Assembly (NCBI RefSeq): GCF_018141445.1
Contig: NZ_CP058649.1
Coordinates: forward strand, 453,001 to 517,000
From: Vallitalea pronyensis
GTDB lineage: Bacteria > Bacillota > Clostridia > Lachnospirales > Vallitaleaceae
Length of the DNA stretch: 64,000 bases
Direction: 5' to 3'
The position numbers and the translations under genes are program-made. Below, piece by piece: positions 54,931-63,621 of this stretch (positions are counted from its first letter, which is position 1; each line of letters starts with the position of its first letter). The notes under the pieces were generated by a model. The model had not been told where the DNA came from, did no database searches, and worked only from the letters and a program-made list of their open reading frames with translations.

Positions 54931-55899
54931 ATGAGATCAAGAGCAGCTCGTTTGATTCATTACAGTAGAAACGGCGAATTGTTAAAACGTTATGGTATGG
55001 TATTAATTCTACTATTAATGGTAGTTGGTTTTACAGTTGTTAAGCCTGTTTTTTTTAGATCGGCTAACATCATCAATATTTTTCGGCAGGTATCCGTTAT
55101 TGGAACCATTGCATTTGGTGTCACATTAATTATCATCACAGGTGGTATTGATTTATCATCAGGTTCTGTTGTTGCACTGGTAGGTGTTATTACAGCATCC
55201 TTCGCAGCTCCTGGTCAAAATGTCTTTATAGCAGTACTTATTGGATTGCTTATTGGAGCCGCTTGTGGGTTGTTTAATGGAACGGTTCTAGCAGTGACGG
55301 GTATACCCCCCTTTATTGTCACACTGGGTATGATGACAGCAGCTCGAGGGGCAGCGCTTTTATTCACAGGTGGTCGACCTGTCAGTAATCTATCGGAATC
55401 TTTTCTAACAATAGGTTCTGGAACCGTTGGTATTATCCCCGTACCCGTTATTATTTTCTTAAGTATGGGTATTCTTACGCATATTCTTCTAAGAAAAACA
55501 CGATTTGGAAAAAGTATTTATGCCATTGGCGGTAATGAGCAAGCAGCAAAGGTATGTGGTATCAATGTAAAAAAAGCCATCATTATTGTTTATGGTTTTG
55601 CTGGCTTAATGTCAGCAGTTGCCGGTATTATCCTTACTGCTCGTGTCAGTTCTGGTAACCCAACAGCAGGATTATCTTATGAGCTGGATGCCATTGCTTC
55701 AGCGGTTATTGGTGGAACCAGTTTGACAGGTGGGGTAGGCTACATATCTGGAACAATTATTGGTGCGTTAATCATTGGTGTTTTAAACAATGGTCTCACA
55801 TTGGTAGGTGTTTCTCCTGACTGGCAGCAAATCATTAAAGCAATTATCATCGTTGGTGCAGTTGTCCTTGATTCCTATCGACAAAAGGGTGGAAAATAA
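54931..55899 (+). CDS. Sugar ABC transporter permease (RbsC type)
   Basis: A 322-aa permease with eight to ten transmembrane segments and CUT2 motifs: TGGIDLSSGSVVALVGV, GLFNGTVLAVTGIPPFIVTLGMM and the EAA-like GGNEQAAKVCGINVKKAI, followed by GGTSLTGGVGYISGTIIGALIIGVLNNGLTL. It works with the ATPase 18 nt upstream. AGGAGG precedes the ATG. Confidence 0.93.
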   Translation: MRSRAARLIHYSRNGELLKRYGMVLILLLMVVGFTVVKPVFFRSANIINIFRQVSVIGTIAFGVTLIIITGGIDLSSGSVVALVGVITASFAAPGQNVFIAVLIGLLIGAACGLFNGTVLAVTGIPPFIVTLGMMTAARGAALLFTGGRPVSNLSESFLTIGSGTVGIIPVPVIIFLSMGILTHILLRKTRFGKSIYAIGGNEQAAKVCGINVKKAIIIVYGFAGLMSAVAGIILTARVSSGNPTAGLSYELDAIASAVIGGTSLTGGVGYISGTIIGALIIGVLNNGLTLVGVSPDWQQIIKAIIIVGAVVLDSYRQKGGK

Positions 55900-55941
55900 T
55901 GCTTATTAATTTATAGTGAATATGAAAAGGAGCTATGTGTG

Positions 55942-56943
55942 ATGAAAGAAATCATATTTCAAGAAAACCGGGAGATGGATGTTGTTGCTATTGGTCGGAT
56001 AGGGATTGATCTTAACCCAAATGAATATAACCGACCATTGGAAGACACGCTGACTTTCACAAAAACAGTAGGAGGGTCCCCTGCAAATATTGCTGTGGCA
56101 ACCTCCCGCTATGGTATTAAAACAGGTTTTATCGGAAGAATTGCAGACGATGCATTTGGACGATATATTGTTCAATATTTTAAAGCAAAAGGCATCGATA
56201 CAGGTGGTCTTGTTGTTGATTCCCATCATCACAAAACAGGTCTTGCATTTGTTGAGATAAAAAGTCCCAATGATAGTGATATTATTATGTATCGGTCAGG
56301 GGCTGTTGATTTACAATTGACCATGGATGATATCCGTGAAGATTATATTAAAGAAACAAAAGCATTGGTCATATCTGGAACAGCACTGGCAGCAAGTCCT
56401 TCACGTGAGGCGGTATTTTTAGCCATAAAGCTTGCTAAAAAACACAAAACCATTACCGTATTTGACGTGGATTACCGGCCTTACACATGGCATTCCATGA
56501 AGGAAACATCACTGTACTGCTCCATGGCAGCCAGTATGTGCGATGTGATTATCGGTACACGTGAAGAGTTTGATGTGATTGAAGGTGTGGATATACCAGA
56601 TAATCAGGATGACCAAGTGACAGCTGATTATTGGCTTGCAGAGCAGCCACAGTTAATCATTGTTAAACGTGGCCGTGAAGGTTCTACAGCCTATTTGAAG
56701 TCTGGTGAATCTTTTGTAGGTGAAGTATTTCCAGTAGAAGCCTTGAAGACCCAAGGTGCTGGTGACTCATTTGCTGGAGGCGTTATCAGTTCATTAATCA
56801 AAGGAAAAGATATCGTAGAGGCCATGCGTTATGGAGCAGGTGCAGCGGCTATCGTTGTACAGAAAAATAGTTGTTCCGAAGCCATGCCCACAGAAAAAGA
56901 GATACATGATTTTATTGCTAGTTATAGAGGCGGGAGGGATTAG
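55942..56943 (+). CDS. iolC: 5-dehydro-2-deoxygluconokinase
   Basis: A 333-aa PfkB-family kinase that phosphorylates 2-deoxy-5-keto-gluconate at C6. VVAIGRIGIDLNPNE is the family start, GGSPANIAVATSRYG is PfkB signature 1, DVDYRPYTW the IolC-specific block and TQGAGDSFAGGVISSL carries the catalytic Asp. ATG 55942 has AAGGAG 9 nt upstream (GTG 55939 is also possible). It directly abuts iolJ: the stop is followed by the next ATG. Confidence 0.9.
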   Translation: MKEIIFQENREMDVVAIGRIGIDLNPNEYNRPLEDTLTFTKTVGGSPANIAVATSRYGIKTGFIGRIADDAFGRYIVQYFKAKGIDTGGLVVDSHHHKTGLAFVEIKSPNDSDIIMYRSGAVDLQLTMDDIREDYIKETKALVISGTALAASPSREAVFLAIKLAKKHKTITVFDVDYRPYTWHSMKETSLYCSMAASMCDVIIGTREEFDVIEGVDIPDNQDDQVTADYWLAEQPQLIIVKRGREGSTAYLKSGESFVGEVFPVEALKTQGAGDSFAGGVISSLIKGKDIVEAMRYGAGAAAIVVQKNSCSEAMPTEKEIHDFIASYRGGRD

Positions 56944-57777
56944 ATGTTAGTCAATATGAAAAATATGTTGCGTGATGCAGCATCTAATCAGCAGATTGTC
57001 CCTGGTTTCAATGTATTTGGCTATGAAGATGCTAAGATTGTGATAGAGGTGGCTGAAGAGCTTGGAGCACCTGCTCTTCTTATGACCAACAGAGATGCAG
57101 CTGGTTTTATGGATTTAAAATATTATGGCGCATTGTACAAGATAATGGCCCAAGAATCCACCACTCAGGTGTGTATACACCTAGATCATGGGAAATCAAA
57201 AGAAGAAGTGGTAAAAGCCATACAAGCTGGTTATACATCGGTGATGTACGATGGGTCCGCATTACCCATAGAAGAGAATATTCAACATTCAAAAGTAATA
57301 GCGGATATCTGTAGGGCTTGTGACGTATCCCTTGAAGTGGAAGTAGGTTGTGTCTCTTATAATGAGCCTCACCTAAAAGTGGAAGAACGCTTGACAGAAG
57401 TCGAAGACATGGAAAAAATGATTGAGGGTGTAGAAGTGGACGGTATTGCTGTGGCAGTGGGTAATGTTCACAAAATGCAAGAGCAAAAGGCGGTCATTGA
57501 TTTTGTAAGGTTAAAAAATATCTATGACGTCAGCGATGTACCCTTAGTTATTCACGGCACCACAGGCATACCCGATGAACAGATTATTAAGATGCGGCAG
57601 TATGGTATTGGCAAAATGAATGTGGGTACAGCCGTTCGTATGGCTTTTGGTCATACTTTAAGAGAATTTACAATACAAAACCCCAATGTATTTGATCGTA
57701 TAGAATTGGTACAAAAACCAATGGAAGAAATGAAGAAAGTCATTCGTGATAAATACAATCTTCTTGGCTGGTCATGA
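56944..57777 (+). CDS. iolJ: Class II aldolase, probable 2-deoxy-5-keto-gluconate-6-phosphate aldolase
   Basis: A 277-aa fructose-bisphosphate-aldolase-like class II enzyme with Zn ligands and phosphate loop visible: CIHLDHGKSKEEV, SVMYDGSALPIEEN, LEVEVGCV, VHGTTGIPDEQI-type block (VIHGTTGIPDEQI) and GIGKMNVGTAVRMAF. In inositol catabolism IolJ splits the kinase product into dihydroxyacetone phosphate and malonate semialdehyde. Placement directly after iolC supports that over a glycolytic or tagatose aldolase. GGGAGG precedes the ATG. Confidence 0.85.
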   Translation: MLVNMKNMLRDAASNQQIVPGFNVFGYEDAKIVIEVAEELGAPALLMTNRDAAGFMDLKYYGALYKIMAQESTTQVCIHLDHGKSKEEVVKAIQAGYTSVMYDGSALPIEENIQHSKVIADICRACDVSLEVEVGCVSYNEPHLKVEERLTEVEDMEKMIEGVEVDGIAVAVGNVHKMQEQKAVIDFVRLKNIYDVSDVPLVIHGTTGIPDEQIIKMRQYGIGKMNVGTAVRMAFGHTLREFTIQNPNVFDRIELVQKPMEEMKKVIRDKYNLLGWS

Positions 57778-57804
57778 AGAATATAAACAGAAGGTGGTGT
57801 TTTT

Positions 57805-57821
57805 CATAAGCTCAGCTTATG
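57805..57821 (+). promoter_or_regulatory. Hairpin burying the start codon of the CoA-transferase A gene
   Basis: CATAAGC-TCA-GCTTATG forms a perfect seven-base-pair stem whose right arm contains ATG 57819. The only nearby ribosome site (AAGGTGG, 57791-57797) is 21 nt from that ATG; folding would shorten the distance. An alternative ATG (57831) has no ribosome site. Confidence 0.45.
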
Positions 57822-58496
57822 ACGTCTATTATGAGAAAAGTGGTTAATCAGGAGAAAATAAAACATTGTTTTTTTGATGGTATGACCTTAATGGTTGGTG
57901 GTTTTATGGGATGTGGAACACCTGAATTGCTCATTGATATGGTACTTGATATGGGTATAAAAGACATCACTCTCATATGCACAGATACGGCAACCACTGA
58001 CCGGGGCGTTGGTCGTTTAATTGTAGCCAATAGAATTAAGAAATTATATGCTTCCCATATTGGTCTGAACCCAGAGACAGGAAAACAAATGAATGCAGGT
58101 ACATTAGATGTTGAATTAGTACCACAAGGTACATTAGTGGAAAGAATTCGTGCAGGCGGATTTGGTCTTGGAGGCGTTTTAACACCAACAGGACTTGGTA
58201 CCATCGTTGCAGAAGGAAAACCTATTATTGAAGTAGATGGGCAGGAATTTTTATTAGAAAAGCCCTTGAAGGCAGATGTGAGCCTCATTCGTGGCAGCTT
58301 ATCCGATTGCTATGGAAATATCATTTACAGAGGAACAAGCAACAATTTTAATCAAATGATGGCTACAGCTGGTGAAACGGTTATTGTTGAGACAGAAAAA
58401 TTGGTACCAGCCGGAGCACTGAATAAAGAAAGCATTGCAACACCCAGTATTTTTGTGGATTATATTATTCGTGGAGGTGGAGATAATGTCTACTAA
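57819..58496 (+). CDS. atoD: 3-oxoacid/acetate CoA-transferase, subunit A (AtoD-like)
   Basis: A 225-aa alpha subunit of a family I CoA-transferase. DGMTLMVGGFMGCGTPELLID, ASHIGLNPETGKQMNAGTLDVELVPQGTLVERIRAGGFGLGGVLTPTGLGT and EKPLKADVSLIRG follow E. coli AtoD throughout. It transfers CoA between acyl-CoA and a free acid, with the partner's glutamate as acceptor. Such enzymes usually act on acetoacetate or butyrate; in this operon malonate semialdehyde, itself a 3-oxoacid, is a possible substrate. It overlaps the B subunit by 11 nt. The start is within a hairpin (57805-57821). Confidence 0.85.
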   Translation: MTSIMRKVVNQEKIKHCFFDGMTLMVGGFMGCGTPELLIDMVLDMGIKDITLICTDTATTDRGVGRLIVANRIKKLYASHIGLNPETGKQMNAGTLDVELVPQGTLVERIRAGGFGLGGVLTPTGLGTIVAEGKPIIEVDGQEFLLEKPLKADVSLIRGSLSDCYGNIIYRGTSNNFNQMMATAGETVIVETEKLVPAGALNKESIATPSIFVDYIIRGGGDNVY

Positions 58497-59154
58497 CACA
58501 AGCGTATTGAAAGAACGTATTGCAAAACGTATTGCCAGAGAATTTCATGACCGCCATGTGGTTAATCTAGGCATCGGGTTACCAACCAAAGTAGCCAATT
58601 ATATACCAGAAGGTACCCAGGTGTTTTTCCAATCGGAAAACGGCATGATCTGTATGGGTAAATCACCAAAAGAAGGTTACGAAACCTTCGATATTGTCGA
58701 TGCAGGTGCCCAGTATGCCAGTGTTTTATCTCATGGGGCTTTTTTTGACAGTGCCATGTCTTTTGGCATGATTCGAGGAGGTCATATTGATGTCTGTGTT
58801 CTAGGGGCATTGCAAGTGGATGGATACGGTAATCTTGCCAATTGGATTATACCTGGGAAAATGGTGCCAGGTATGGGTGGTGCTATGGATTTGGTAACGG
58901 GTGCAAAAAGAGTCATTATATCCACATTACACACCAATAAAGGAAAAGCAAAGATTCTAGAAAAGTGTACATTGCCTCTAACGGCAGCAGGTAAAGTAGA
59001 TACCATTGTTACAGAATTAGCAGTTATGAAAGTAACCAAGGATGGTCTGAAGTTATTAGAAGTACATGAAAGCACAACCATAGAGGACGTAAAAGCGCTA
59101 ACAGAAGCTAAGTTGATCATAGATGATGATGTGAAAATCTGGAAGGAGAGCTAA
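58486..59154 (+). CDS. atoA: 3-oxoacid/acetate CoA-transferase, subunit B (AtoA-like)
   Basis: A 222-aa beta subunit. VNLGIGLPTKVANYIPEG and the catalytic SENG motif (FFQSENGMICMG, catalytic Glu) identify it, with SHGAFFDSAMSFGMIRGGHIDVCVLGALQVD and GKMVPGMGGAMDLV. GGTGGAG lies before ATG 58486 inside the end of subunit A, so the pair is translationally coupled. One nucleotide triplet boundary separates it from the thiolase start. Confidence 0.88.
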   Translation: MSTNTSVLKERIAKRIAREFHDRHVVNLGIGLPTKVANYIPEGTQVFFQSENGMICMGKSPKEGYETFDIVDAGAQYASVLSHGAFFDSAMSFGMIRGGHIDVCVLGALQVDGYGNLANWIIPGKMVPGMGGAMDLVTGAKRVIISTLHTNKGKAKILEKCTLPLTAAGKVDTIVTELAVMKVTKDGLKLLEVHESTTIEDVKALTEAKLIIDDDVKIWKES

Positions 59155-60363
59155 ATGGAATCGATTGTAATACTTTCAGCTGTGCGTACAGCTGTTGGGA
59201 ATTATGGCGGCGCATTAAAAGACATGCACCCCTCGGATTTAGGAAAGATTGTCATGGAAGAAAGCATTCGGCGTGCAGGTATTCCTTCAAAAGATATCGA
59301 TGAAGTCTTATTCGGCTGTGTTTTACAAGGCGGGCTGGGACAGAATGTAGCAAGACAATGCAGCTTAAAAGCAGGTATACCTGAAGCTATACCAGCCATG
59401 ACCATCAACAAAGTATGTGGGTCAGGACTTCGAACGGTCAGTCTGGGGACACAAACCATCAAGGCAGGTGACAATCAGGTTGTCCTTGTCGGTGGTACAG
59501 AAAACATGAGTCAAGGTAAATATCTGCTTGAAGGTGCAAGGTTCGGGTACCGTATGGGACATCAACCGATGATTGATGCCATGATTCGGGATGGACTATG
59601 GGACGCCATGAATGATTATCACATGGGCGTTACAGCTGAAAATGTAGCGAAAGCCTATCAGATTACCAGAGAAGAGCAAGATACCTTCGCTGTATATTCC
59701 CAGAACAAAGCAGAAAAAGCCCAAAAGGCTGGGTATTTTAACGAAGAGATTGTACCTGTAGAGATCAAGGGACGAAAAGGTGCTGTCACCGTTTTTGACC
59801 AAGATGAATACTTACGACATGGTTCGGATATCAGTAAATTGGAAAAACTGCGACCAGCCTTTTTAAAAGATGGTACAGTGACAGCTGGTAATGCATCGGG
59901 TATCAATGATGGCGCAGCAGCACTCTTGCTGTCCACATGGCAGTACGCCAGGGAAAACCAATTAGAACCCCTTGCTAAAGTCATCGGATATGGTGATTTT
60001 GGATTAGACCCTAAGATGATGGGACTTGGACCTATCGGCGCTATCAATCGGGCACTTAAGAAAACCGACTTGTCCATAGAGGATATTGATCTTTTTGAAA
60101 TTAACGAAGCATTTGCTTCCCAATCCATTGCTGTTATAAGAGAGTTAGGCATTGATTTAGATAAAGTCAATGTGAATGGAGGAGCCATTGCAATAGGACA
60201 TCCCATAGGCGCATCAGGTGCACGTATTCTTGTGACATTACTACATGCCTTAAAAAGAAGGAATCTAAGATACGGTGTGGCTGCATTATGTATCGGTGGT
60301 GGTCTAGGCTCAGCGGTTATTGTTGAAAATATGCAGTATAATTATTTGGGGAAGGAAGGATAG
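59155..60363 (+). CDS. atoB: Acetyl-CoA acetyltransferase (thiolase)
   Basis: A 402-aa thiolase. The nucleophilic Cys is in [13 protein letters not shown], the GENMS block reads GGTENMSQ, and NEAFASQS and [18 protein letters not shown] (catalytic His) plus [13 protein letters not shown] (second Cys) complete the active site. Length and motifs are those of biosynthetic/degradative acetoacetyl-CoA thiolase. Normally it cleaves acetoacetyl-CoA to two acetyl-CoA. Coupled to the CoA-transferase here it forms an AtoDA-B cassette inside an inositol operon. It starts immediately after subunit B. Confidence 0.92.
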   Translation: MESIVILSAVRTAVGNYGGALKDMHPSDLGKIVMEESIRRAGIPSKDIDEVLFGCVLQGGLGQNVARQCSLKAGIPEAIPAMTINKVCGSGLRTVSLGTQTIKAGDNQVVLVGGTENMSQGKYLLEGARFGYRMGHQPMIDAMIRDGLWDAMNDYHMGVTAENVAKAYQITREEQDTFAVYSQNKAEKAQKAGYFNEEIVPVEIKGRKGAVTVFDQDEYLRHGSDISKLEKLRPAFLKDGTVTAGNASGINDGAAALLLSTWQYARENQLEPLAKVIGYGDFGLDPKMMGLGPIGAINRALKKTDLSIEDIDLFEINEAFASQSIAVIRELGIDLDKVNVNGGAIAIGHPIGASGARILVTLLHALKRRNLRYGVAALCIGGGLGSAVIVENMQYNYLGKEG

Positions 60364-60366
60364 GTT

Positions 60367-61293
60367 ATGAATTGGAAGATAGCAGGCGCGCCAGGCGCAT
60401 GGGGTGTTGAAGATGCCCATCATCCCCATAACCCACCCTATGAAAAAGTTTTAGACGATGCAGCTTTGGCTGGCTATAAGGGCATTGAACTTGGTCCTTA
60501 TGGTTATTTACCCCAAGAGATCAATGCTTTACAAGAGGCACTGGAGAAGCGGAAGCTGACCATTGTAGCAGGCACCTTATATGATGATTTGGTTTCTGAA
60601 ATAAATGTAGAAAAGGTCATGGAAAAAAACCGTATTACCTGTAAGCTCCTTTCCCAATTACCTAAAGCGGAACAGGTGGCAGGCCAACGTTATAAAACCC
60701 CCTATTTGGTGGTCATTGATGCAGTTAATAAACGCCGTGATACCGTTGCAGGACATCCAGAGGAAGCTGAGCGCCTTAATGATGTACATTGGAATCAGTT
60801 AGTGGAACATATTAAAGGGATTAGTGTTGTAGCTAAAGAATATGGTGTACGGGTTGTTATCCATCCTCATGCAGGAGGCTATATTGAATTTGCCGATGAA
60901 ATTGATCGTATGATGAAAGATATATCAGCAGATGAAGCAGGTTTATGCTTGGATACAGGACATCTTTATTATTCAAACATGCAACCTGATGCATGGTTAA
61001 AGAAATATGCACATCGCTTGGATTATGTCCATTTTAAAGATATTAACCAAGAAGTATATACACAAGTGCTAAAGAGCCATACAGGTTTTTTTAAAGGGTG
61101 TGAACAAGGTGTCATGTGCCCTATTGGCTCAGGCATTGTTGATTATGAAAAGGTAAGAGAAGCATTAATCGCTATTGAATATCGTGGATGGATTACCATT
61201 GAGCAGGAAAGAGACCCTTTACTAGCGGATGGCAGTTTAGAGGATGCTAAGAAAAGTATCGCTTATCTGAATGCGCGTGGTTATGGTTTATAG
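60367..61293 (+). CDS. IolE-like sugar isomerase/dehydratase TIM barrel
   Basis: A 308-aa xylose-isomerase-like protein, a second homologue of iolE. IAGAPGAWGVEDAHHPHNPPYEKVLDDAALAGYKGIELGP is the IolE/IolH type start. Metal residues appear in VIHPHAGGY, LCLDTGHLYYS, YVHFKD and ITIEQERDP. It may be an inosose isomerase or dehydratase for another inositol isomer. It begins three bases after the thiolase stop and is followed by a dehydrogenase 25 nt on. The exact reaction is not decidable from sequence. Confidence 0.8.
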   Translation: MNWKIAGAPGAWGVEDAHHPHNPPYEKVLDDAALAGYKGIELGPYGYLPQEINALQEALEKRKLTIVAGTLYDDLVSEINVEKVMEKNRITCKLLSQLPKAEQVAGQRYKTPYLVVIDAVNKRRDTVAGHPEEAERLNDVHWNQLVEHIKGISVVAKEYGVRVVIHPHAGGYIEFADEIDRMMKDISADEAGLCLDTGHLYYSNMQPDAWLKKYAHRLDYVHFKDINQEVYTQVLKSHTGFFKGCEQGVMCPIGSGIVDYEKVREALIAIEYRGWITIEQERDPLLADGSLEDAKKSIAYLNARGYGL

Positions 61294-61318
61294 AATGGAC
61301 ATATAGGAGGAGATTATC

Positions 61319-62497
61319 GTGTTTAATGAAGAATTAAGATTAGAAAAACCATTACGTTGGGGCATGATTGGCGGCGGTAGAGGCAGTCAGATTGGCTATA
61401 TCCATCGGTCAGCGGCTTTAAGAGATGGTTTATTTACATTGGTTGCAGGTGCTTTTGACATTGACCCAGAGCGATGTGAAGATTTTGGAACCCATATTGG
61501 TCTGGACAAGGCGAGATGTTATCCAGATTACAAAATGATGCTGGAAGAAGAAGCTAAGCGACATGATGGTATACAAGTTGTATCCATAGCTACACCTAAC
61601 AAGTTCCATTATGAGATGGCAAAAGCTGCACTAGAAGCAGGACTTCATGTGATCTGTGAAAAACCCCTTTGCTTTACAGTTGCTGAAGCAGAAACATTAA
61701 AAACCATTGCTGAAAAAAACAAGCTTATTATTGGTGTGACGTATGGTTATACAGGCTATCAGATGATTCACCAAGCAAGAAAAATGATTGAGAACGGCGA
61801 CTTAGGTGATATTCGTATCATTAACATGTCTTTTGCTCACGGCTGGCATTCTGAGGAAGTTGAGAAGAATGATCCAGGATTAAAATGGCGTGTGACACCT
61901 GAACAGTCAGGTCCAACATATGTATTAGGAGATATCGGCACACATGCCCTGTATCTCGCAGAAGTGATGATGCCAGAACTTAAAATAGAACAATTAATGT
62001 GTTCAAGACAGAGCTTTATTGCTTCACGAGCACCTTTGGAAGATAATGCTGTTGTCCTCATGAATTTTAACAATGGAGCAGTAGGCAATCTATGGGTATC
62101 AGCTGTGAATGCAGGAGCTATTCATGAACAAAGAATTCGGGTTGTCGGTTCTAAGGCCTCCATTGAGTGGTGGGATGAACATCCCAATCAATTGGTGTAT
62201 GAAGTGCAAGGAAAACCAAAGCAGCTACTGGATCGTGGTCATGGCTATTTATACCATGACGATATGGCTGTAACATGTGACCGGATTGGCTGTGGCCACG
62301 CAGAAGGCTTATTTGAATCCTGGGCTAATCTCTACCAACGTTACGCGATTGCTATTGATGCCATGATTGGGGGCGACAAAGAAACCGTAGAGAACACATG
62401 GTTCCCAGATATTCATGCGGGCTTAGAAGGTGTACGTTTTATTGAGAATTGTGTACGTTCTGCGGATAATGGGTCAGCATGGGTTGATTATAAGTAA
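61319..62497 (+). CDS. Gfo/Idh/MocA-family dehydrogenase, probable inositol dehydrogenase
   Basis: A 392-aa NAD(P)-dependent oxidoreductase. GMIGGGRGSQIGYIHRSA is the Rossmann loop, VSIATPNKFHYEMAKAALEAGLHVICEKPLCFT holds the EKP catalytic Lys, and GDIGTHALYLAE the conserved Asp/His pair. Longer than IolG (about 345) and closer in layout to the scyllo-inositol dehydrogenase or other inositol-side enzymes. As last gene of the operon it most likely oxidises inositol or an isomer to inosose, supplying the first step otherwise missing here. AGGAGGAG precedes the GTG start. Confidence 0.82.
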   Translation: MFNEELRLEKPLRWGMIGGGRGSQIGYIHRSAALRDGLFTLVAGAFDIDPERCEDFGTHIGLDKARCYPDYKMMLEEEAKRHDGIQVVSIATPNKFHYEMAKAALEAGLHVICEKPLCFTVAEAETLKTIAEKNKLIIGVTYGYTGYQMIHQARKMIENGDLGDIRIINMSFAHGWHSEEVEKNDPGLKWRVTPEQSGPTYVLGDIGTHALYLAEVMMPELKIEQLMCSRQSFIASRAPLEDNAVVLMNFNNGAVGNLWVSAVNAGAIHEQRIRVVGSKASIEWWDEHPNQLVYEVQGKPKQLLDRGHGYLYHDDMAVTCDRIGCGHAEGLFESWANLYQRYAIAIDAMIGGDKETVENTWFPDIHAGLEGVRFIENCVRSADNGSAWVDYK

Positions 62498-62514
62498 ATA
62501 CGTATTATTAAAAT

Positions 62515-62564
62515 AAAGGCTGTTGGAGAATGAGTTCATGATGCATTCTCCCAAAGCCTTTTCT
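62515..62564 (+). terminator. Terminator of the inositol operon
   Basis: Two stacked stems, AAGGCT/AGCCTT outside and GGAGAATG/CATTCTCC inside, followed by TTTTCTT. Confidence 0.8.
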
Positions 62565-62577
62565 TATTAATCTACAA

Positions 62578-62616
62578 ATAGAACCATGAGGCAGGGCAAC
62601 CTCATGGTTCTATTTT
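62578..62616 (+). terminator. Second hairpin terminator
   Basis: A fourteen-base-pair perfect stem ATAGAACCATGAGG/CCTCATGGTTCTAT with an 8-nt loop and TTT, 14 nt after the first. Tandem back-up terminator, or the end of a lost gene. Confidence 0.7.
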
Positions 62617-62649
62617 GGAATAGCAATATATGTATTGCTTCAAATAAAG

Positions 62650-62879
62650 TGTACCTAAGCGGTACCAAGAGCAAGGGCAATTGCTCTAATGTATATAAAA
62701 ATTTAATGAGTATGTATTAGAAATACTCCCTCTATTATATAAGATGTAAAACACCCAAAAAGGTTACACAAAAATGAAAAAAAATATAAATTAGTACTAA
62801 AGACCTATATTGCACATAATCAACAGGTCCCATGAACTAACATAATTTGATTGAGTTACAAATTATTGTATGTAATAAT
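62650..62879 (+). other. Intergenic region upstream of thymidine kinase
   Basis: Two small adjacent stems (GTACC-TAAGC-GGTAC, 62651-62665; AGAGCAA/TTGCTCT, 62668-62687) and a possible promoter TTGAGT (62851-62856) with TAATAA (62873-62878) for tdk. Otherwise A+T rich with no gene. Confidence 0.4.
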
Positions 62880-62974
62880 AGAAGTATGACTTATATGAGA
62901 CAGGAGCGGTTGATGCTTTTATCAAATAGGCTCCCGTCTATTACATCATTGAATGAATGGTTAGGAGAATACAT

Positions 62975-63556
62975 ATGGCTAAGTTATTTTTTAAGTACGG
63001 TACGGTTTTTTCGGCAAAATCATTAAATCTAATTGCCACAGCACATAATTATCAAACCCAGGGAAAAGAAGTCATCTTGTTAATTCCTGAGATTGATACC
63101 CGTAGTGATGGACATGTTGCCACCCGAGCTGGGTTTAAAATGCCTGCAGAGTTAATTAATGATGATACAGATATCTTTGACCTGTACGAAGCATATCTTA
63201 AACACAAGGAAAAGATTGACTGTATTCTAGTGGATGAGTGTCACATGCTGTTACCCAAGCATATTGATCAGCTTCGAAAAATCGTTAATGTGTATCATAC
63301 ACCTGTTATCTGTTATGGCCTTCGTGTCAGCTATACCTTGCAGTTATTTGATGCGTCTAAACGCTTATTTGAACTTGCGGACAAATTAGAAGAGATTAAA
63401 ACGGTTTGCTGGTACTGTAATCACAAAGCAACCCATAATCTAAAGCTGGTAGATGGGAACCCAGTTTACGAAGGGGAATCCATTGATATTGGCGGACTTG
63501 AAAAATACGTGCCTGTTTGTTATCACTGCTTTACAGAGCCTCCTAAAGATGCGTAA
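62975..63556 (+). CDS. tdk: Thymidine kinase with altered P-loop
   Basis: A 193-aa type II thymidine kinase by overall match. N-terminal P-loop region KLFFKYGTVFSAKSLNLIATAHNY, Walker B-like CILVDECHMLLPKHIDQL, lasso region, and two zinc knuckles CWYC and CYHC. The P-loop reads GTVFSAKS where the family has G-P/T-M-x-S-G-K-S: the glycine before Lys is Ala. LVDECH has Cys where LIDEAQ is usual. It may be a divergent active enzyme or one with changed specificity. ATG 62975 follows AGGAG by 7 nt. Confidence 0.82.
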   Translation: MAKLFFKYGTVFSAKSLNLIATAHNYQTQGKEVILLIPEIDTRSDGHVATRAGFKMPAELINDDTDIFDLYEAYLKHKEKIDCILVDECHMLLPKHIDQLRKIVNVYHTPVICYGLRVSYTLQLFDASKRLFELADKLEEIKTVCWYCNHKATHNLKLVDGNPVYEGESIDIGGLEKYVPVCYHCFTEPPKDA

Positions 63557-63621
63557 GTACATATCTCAATAACAATATTATAAGCATACTATTTTAGAGT
63601 AAGTAGTATACTCTACTATAA

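Noticed and set aside
57848-58288. Minus-strand open frame of 146 codons within the CoA-transferase A gene
   Set aside because: Antisense shadow; no homologous motif.
59658-60206. Minus-strand open frame of 182 codons within the thiolase gene
   Set aside because: Antisense shadow of a strongly conserved coding sequence; Ser/Pro-rich low-complexity product.
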